Below are positions 5,700 through 8,473 of a stretch of 8,473 nt of DNA, piece by piece. The position numbers and the translations under genes were made by a program. The notes under the pieces were generated by a model. The model was given only the letters and a program-made list of their open reading frames with translations. It was not told the origin of the DNA and did not search any database. The stretch covers positions 1 to 8,473 of the forward strand of contig JBOFDK010000011.1 of the NCBI GenBank assembly GCA_051646925.1. The letters are read 5' to 3'. The first letter of the stretch is position 1. Each line of letters begins with the position of its first letter. The stretch is from JBOFDK01 sp051646925. GTDB taxonomy: Bacteria > Bacillota > Clostridia > Lachnospirales > Cellulosilyticaceae.

Positions 5700-5722
5700 A
5701 GACTTTAGTATATTAGTATAAG
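5694..5722 (+). promoter_or_regulatory. Possible internal promoter before the glucosidase gene
   Basis: TTGAGC (5694-5699), a 17-bp spacer and TATAAG (5717-5722) form a moderate sigma-A-like match. The -35 lies in the right arm of the hairpin and the -10 at the edge of the tandem repeat array. In such AT-rich DNA this may be chance. Confidence 0.3.
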
Positions 5723-5862
5723 TTATGTGTAAGGTAGTATAAGCTATACGTAAGGTAGTATAAGCTATATGTAAGGTAGTATAAGCTATATGTAAGGTAG
5801 TATAAGCTATATGTAAGGTAGTATAAGCTATATGTAAGGTAGTATAAGCTATATGTAAGGTA
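5714..5862. repeat. 21-bp tandem repeat array between permease and glucosidase genes
   Basis: Six full 21-bp units start at 5729, 5750, 5771, 5792, 5813 and 5834. Each begins GTAAGG and contains TATAAG. A degenerate half unit precedes them (5714-5728) and an 8-base partial unit starts at 5855. The last four full units are identical; the first two differ by one or two bases or less. All three + strand frames are closed by stops within each unit, so the array is not coding in operon direction. The 310-base gap from 5631 to 5942 otherwise holds only the hairpin and the ribosome binding site. The array is a likely variable-number locus in the operon mRNA. Confidence 0.95.
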
Positions 5863-5928
5863 TGTAACGTAGAAGATGTTTTAAAATGAAAAATAAAGAA
5901 TCATATAGATAACTATAAATTTTGAGAG

Positions 5929-5934
5929 AAGAGG
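5929..5934 (+). promoter_or_regulatory. Ribosome binding site that fixes the glucosidase start
   Basis: AAGAGG ends 8 nt before the ATG at 5943. The frame could open at a TTG at 5922, but that codon lies upstream of this site and would include it in the coding sequence. Confidence 0.8.
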
Positions 5935-5942
5935 AAAAATAC

Positions 5943-7364
5943 ATGAGTAAATTACAAAAAGACTTTTTATGGGGTGGAGCAACAGCGGCAAACCAATGTG
6001 AGGGTGGTTATTTAGCAGATGGAAAAGGTATTGGGACAGTAGATGTTATTCCATACGGCGTAGATAGAAGAATAGTTATGAAGGGTGAAAAAAACTATAA
6101 GGATTTACCAAAAGATGCGTATTATCCATCACATGAAGCAATTGATATGTATGGCAATTACAAAGAAGATATTGCGTTGTTTGCGGAAATGGGGTTCAAG
6201 TGCTATAGATTTTCCTTTAACTGGGCAAGAATTTTTCCAAAAGGGACTGAAAGCAAACCGAATGAAGCAGGACTCAAATTTTACGAAGATTTTATTGATG
6301 AGTTATTGAAATATAATATTGAACCGGTAGTAACTATTTGTCATTTTGATATGCCATTAGAATTAGTAGAGAAATATGGTTCATGGCGAAGTCGTAAAGT
6401 TGTGGATGCATACGTAAAATATTGCGAAGTGATTTTTAGACGCTATGACGGTAAAGTGAAATATTGGATGACATTTAATGAAATTAATATGCTAATGCAC
6501 TTACCATTTATGGGTGCTGGTATTATGTTTGAAGAAGGTGAAGATAAGGTAAAGGTCAAATATCAAGCAGCACACAATGAATTAGTAGCATCGGCAATAG
6601 TAACAAAAATTGCACATGAAATTAATCCGGAAAATAAGATAGGGTGTATGTTAGCTGCAGGAGACTGTTATCCATATAGTTGTAACCCAGAAGATGTTTT
6701 TGAAGCGATGCAGCAAGATAGAGAAAGTTTTTTCTTTATTGATGTTCAAGCAAGAGGTGCTTATCCAAACTATGCAAAGAAATTTTTAGACCGTAATGAA
6801 ATTAAAATAGAAATGCACGAAGATGATGAGAAAATATTAAAAGAAAATCCAGTAGATTTTATTGCATTTAGCTATTATTCGTCAAGAGTAGTTAGTGCAG
6901 ATCCAAATGTAGGAGAACAAAAAGAAGGTAATGCGTTTGCGTCTATTAAAAATCCACATCTAAAAGAAAGTGAGTGGGGATGGCAAATAGATCCATTAGG
7001 ATTTAGAATTACTATGAACACATTATATGATCGTTATCAAAAACCATTATTTGTAGTAGAAAATGGTTTAGGTGCAATTGATGTACTGACAGAAGAAGGT
7101 ACGGTAGAAGATGATTACCGCATAGCATATCTTGAGGCTCATATTAAAACGATGATTGATGCAGTAGAACAAGATGGCGTAGAATTGTTAGGTTATACAA
7201 GTTGGGGATGTATAGATTTAGTAAGTGCCTCGACAGGTGAGATGAAAAAAAGATATGGTTATATTTATGTAGATAAAGATAATGAAGGTAGCGGTACACT
7301 AAAAAGGTATAAAAAGAAATCATTTGATTGGTATAAAAATGTCATCAAAAACAATGGAATATAA
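5943..7364 (+). CDS. bglA: 6-phospho-beta-glucosidase, glycoside hydrolase family 1
   Basis: Predicted 473-aa cytoplasmic enzyme that hydrolyses the 6-phospho-beta-glucosides delivered by the IIBCA permease to glucose 6-phosphate and an aglycone or sugar. The N-terminus carries the GH1 signature FLWGGATAANQCEGG (8-22). The acid/base is Glu180 in TFNEIN and the nucleophile is Glu373 in VVENGLGA. The C-terminal LVSASTGEMKKRYG stretch supplies Ser430, Lys436 and Tyr438. This S-x5-K-x-Y pattern binds the 6-phosphate and separates phospho-glucosidases from plain glucosidases. Length and motifs are normal, with no sign of damage. It is the last gene of the bgl operon, 312 bp after the permease gene, behind a hairpin and a tandem repeat array, and is followed by an intrinsic terminator. 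Expression probably depends on antitermination at RAT2, perhaps modulated by the intergenic array. Symbol by similarity; bglH would be equally apt. Confidence 0.96.
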   Translation: MSKLQKDFLWGGATAANQCEGGYLADGKGIGTVDVIPYGVDRRIVMKGEKNYKDLPKDAYYPSHEAIDMYGNYKEDIALFAEMGFKCYRFSFNWARIFPKGTESKPNEAGLKFYEDFIDELLKYNIEPVVTICHFDMPLELVEKYGSWRSRKVVDAYVKYCEVIFRRYDGKVKYWMTFNEINMLMHLPFMGAGIMFEEGEDKVKVKYQAAHNELVASAIVTKIAHEINPENKIGCMLAAGDCYPYSCNPEDVFEAMQQDRESFFFIDVQARGAYPNYAKKFLDRNEIKIEMHEDDEKILKENPVDFIAFSYYSSRVVSADPNVGEQKEGNAFASIKNPHLKESEWGWQIDPLGFRITMNTLYDRYQKPLFVVENGLGAIDVLTEEGTVEDDYRIAYLEAHIKTMIDAVEQDGVELLGYTSWGCIDLVSASTGEMKKRYGYIYVDKDNEGSGTLKRYKKKSFDWYKNVIKNNGI

Positions 7365-7399
7365 GTGAAAATAAGGAAATATAAATCATAATAAAAAAA

Positions 7400-7433
7400 A
7401 CATCTTCTAAAGTGTTGTAGAAGGTGTTTTTTT
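7400..7433 (+). terminator. Terminator of the bgl operon
   Basis: ACATCTTCTA (7400-7409) pairs with TAGAAGGTGT (7418-7427) with one G-U and an 8-nt loop, followed by T7 (7427-7433). A run of A precedes the left arm, so it may also work in the opposite direction. Confidence 0.92.
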
Positions 7434-7505
7434 GTATGGAATAATCAAAAAAAGCAAAAAGAGTGTGTCGAAAAAAGAAGAATAAAAGTTTTCAAAAGAA
7501 AAAGT

Positions 7506-7570
7506 TTATTCACAAACGGTGGATTAAGGTATTCAAATTTGTGGATAAGCAAAAAAGGGCATGTGTATAA
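7506..7570. promoter_or_regulatory. Cluster of three DnaA-box-like sites
   Basis: TTATTCACA (7506-7514, + strand), TGTGGATAA (7540-7548, exact TTATCCACA on the minus strand) and TGTGTATAA (7562-7570, TTATACACA on the minus strand) all fit the relaxed DnaA box TTWTNCACA within 65 bp. The middle one is a perfect consensus. They lie in very AT-rich DNA after the bgl terminator. Binding is not proven. Confidence 0.55.
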
Positions 7571-7576
7571 CATTTT

Positions 7577-7614
7577 ACAAATAACGAAAAATATCGAATG
7601 ATGAAGTTATTTGT
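7577..7614. repeat. 9-bp perfect inverted repeat
   Basis: ACAAATAAC (7577-7585) and its complement GTTATTTGT (7606-7614) are separated by 20 bp. It follows directly after the DnaA-box-like cluster. It has no T-tract, so it is not an obvious terminator; it could be a protein site or chance. Confidence 0.5.
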
Positions 7615-7651
7615 TATTATGTGGTGTATTAAACAAAAAGCCTAATAGTTT

Positions 7652-7684
7652 GATTATTATACTGGAAAAATCGATATAATAATC
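7652..7684. repeat. 10-bp perfect inverted repeat
   Basis: GATTATTATA (7652-7661) and its exact complement TATAATAATC (7675-7684) flank a 13-bp spacer. Role unknown; it lies between the DnaA-box-like cluster and the 16-bp repeat array. Confidence 0.5.
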
Positions 7685-7801
7685 TGTTTCGACAGCGATA
7701 TGATGACAATTAATGTTATTGTTTTCGGGGAAGAATCCGATTGATTGCAAGTGTAAAAATATTGGTTGTATTAATAATATTAGTACAGTAAACAAAATAG
7801 C

Positions 7802-7961
7802 AGAAGATAAATAGAGTAGAAGATAAACAGAGTAGAATATAAATAGAGTAAAAGATAAACAGAGTAGAAGATAAATAGAGTAGAAGATAAATAGAGTAGA
7901 AGATAAACGGAGTAAAAGATAAATAGAGTAAAAGATAAACAGAGCGGAAGACAAATAGTAG
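7802..7961. repeat. 16-bp tandem repeat array, about nine to ten copies
   Basis: Nine consecutive 16-bp units related to AGAAGATAAATAGAGT start at 7802 and repeat every 16 bp to 7945, followed by a more degenerate tenth (7946-7961). Units alternate mainly between AAATAG and AAACAG in the middle and between AGAAG and AAAAG at the start. The + strand is strongly purine-rich. The period is not a multiple of three, and the minus-strand frame through it has no credible start, so it is treated as non-coding. No protein gene is supported between 7434 and 8390. Confidence 0.94.
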
Positions 7962-8077
7962 GATAATAAATTATATTGGTATAGAGATTTGGTGAATTGC
8001 AATTATATTATATAGAAATATTTAAGAGATAGATGATGGAAAGATGTAATTTATTTGATTAAATAAGGGGTGATATA

Positions 8078-8107
8078 GTGAAGAAATCTATGAGTTTTGG
8101 CTATTAA
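8078..8107 (+). CDS. Possible very short ORF (9 codons)
   Basis: A GTG at 8078 follows AGGGG by 8 nt and opens a 9-codon frame reading MKKSMSFGY before TAA at 8105. The ribosome binding site is good and the Lys-Lys start resembles a secreted or lipoprotein N-terminus. It could be a tiny peptide, the decayed start of a lost gene, or chance. The same frame meets TAG again soon after. No family is recognised. Confidence 0.2.
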   Translation: MKKSMSFGY

Positions 8108-8184
8108 TACAAGTGGAAAATATAGCCTTTATAAGGAAGAAGAAAATAAAATATAAGGTTGTGTAAAAAAAAAACAAAAAAGTG

Positions 8185-8213
8185 TTGACTTATGTCTGAA
8201 GATAAGGCATAAT
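8185..8213 (+). promoter_or_regulatory. rRNA operon promoter
   Basis: TTGACT (8185-8190) and CATAAT (8208-8213) are separated by exactly 17 bp. An A-tract upstream (about 8165-8181, A10 then A6) fits an UP element. The start should be near 8220, which gives a leader of about 170 nt before 16S, normal for an rrn operon. Confidence 0.85.
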
Positions 8214-8265
8214 AATACAAGTAAGCGGCGAACAAGCTGTGAACGAGACAAAATAAAGCATACAA

Positions 8266-8278
8266 TGAACTTTGAAAA
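8266..8278 (+). promoter_or_regulatory. boxA-like rRNA antitermination site
   Basis: TGAACTTTGAAAA resembles the boxA of Firmicute rRNA leaders (TGTTCTTTGAAAA type), the binding site of NusB-S10. It lies in the leader, about 115 nt before 16S. Confidence 0.55.
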
Positions 8279-8316
8279 TAAAATAACAATCATTAAACCA
8301 GTCGATTCAATTGAGA

Positions 8317-8385
8317 AGAACTTCGGTTCTAATCAAAAAAATCAGTACTATTAAATAGTACGAAGTAAAAATTGTCAGCAGACAA
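8317..8385 (+). other. rRNA leader hairpins upstream of 16S
   Basis: Three short hairpins stand in a row: AGAAC-TTCG-GTTCT (8317-8330, stable UUCG tetraloop), GTACTAT-TAA-ATAGTAC (8345-8361) and TTGTC-AGCA-GACAA (8374-8385). They lie between boxA and mature 16S and are likely leader folding or processing structures. Confidence 0.6.
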
Positions 8386-8390
8386 ACTTT

Positions 8391-8473
<83 letters not shown>

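Noticed and set aside
5714..5862. CRISPR array
   Set aside because: The 21-bp units are directly adjacent with no variable spacers, and no cas genes are present. It is a simple tandem repeat.
7607..8002. 131-codon minus-strand frame with repeated LFIFYSIYLLL-type peptide
   Set aside because: It is produced by the 16-bp tandem array, starts at a TTG without a ribosome binding site and has no recognisable domain. The hydrophobic repeat follows from the purine-rich + strand.
8104..8289. Minus-strand frame of 61 codons across the rRNA promoter
   Set aside because: It overlaps the -35/-10 and leader of the rRNA operon, is low-complexity hydrophobic sequence and has no credible start signal.

Overview
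The window looks like a chromosomal stretch from a low-GC, Gram-positive anaerobe of the Clostridia. The 16S 5' end, the initiator tRNA without an encoded CCA, the strong AGGAGG-type ribosome binding sites and the AT-rich coding all point that way. A genus cannot be named from this sequence with confidence.

Layout, left to right. Positions 1-188 are the tail of one rRNA operon: the last bases of a 5S rRNA, an initiator tRNA-Met and a strong intrinsic terminator. Positions 190-2315 are a complete IS1595-type insertion sequence. It has about 27-bp terminal inverted repeats and a perfect 8-bp target duplication (TTTTTTTA at 182-189 and 2316-2323). It sits in the T-tract of the rRNA/tRNA terminator. 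The element carries a zinc-ribbon DDN transposase and a co-oriented passenger gene for a two-lobed, retropepsin-like aspartic protease.

Positions 2324-7433 are a beta-glucoside (bgl) operon on the + strand: promoter, RAT1 with an overlapping terminator, a licT/bglG-type antiterminator gene, RAT2 with a second overlapping terminator, a PTS EIIBCA permease gene, a 21-bp tandem repeat array, a GH1 6-phospho-beta-glucosidase gene and a terminator. The expected logic is that beta-glucosides are imported and phosphorylated by the EIIBCA and cleaved by the glucosidase. When the permease is busy with sugar, the antiterminator is released to bind both RATs and let transcription through its own gene and the structural genes. 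The antiterminator lacks one of the two PRD1 phosphorylatable histidines (Gln159), and both RATs carry the same unusual 3' half.

Positions 7434-8184 hold no convincing protein gene. They contain three DnaA-box-like 9-mers within 65 bp, two perfect inverted repeats, a nine-copy 16-bp tandem repeat and one tiny possible ORF. Positions 8185-8473 are the promoter, leader and first bases of a second rRNA operon in the same orientation. The bgl operon and the IS are therefore enclosed by two tandem rrn operons, a configuration prone to recombination.
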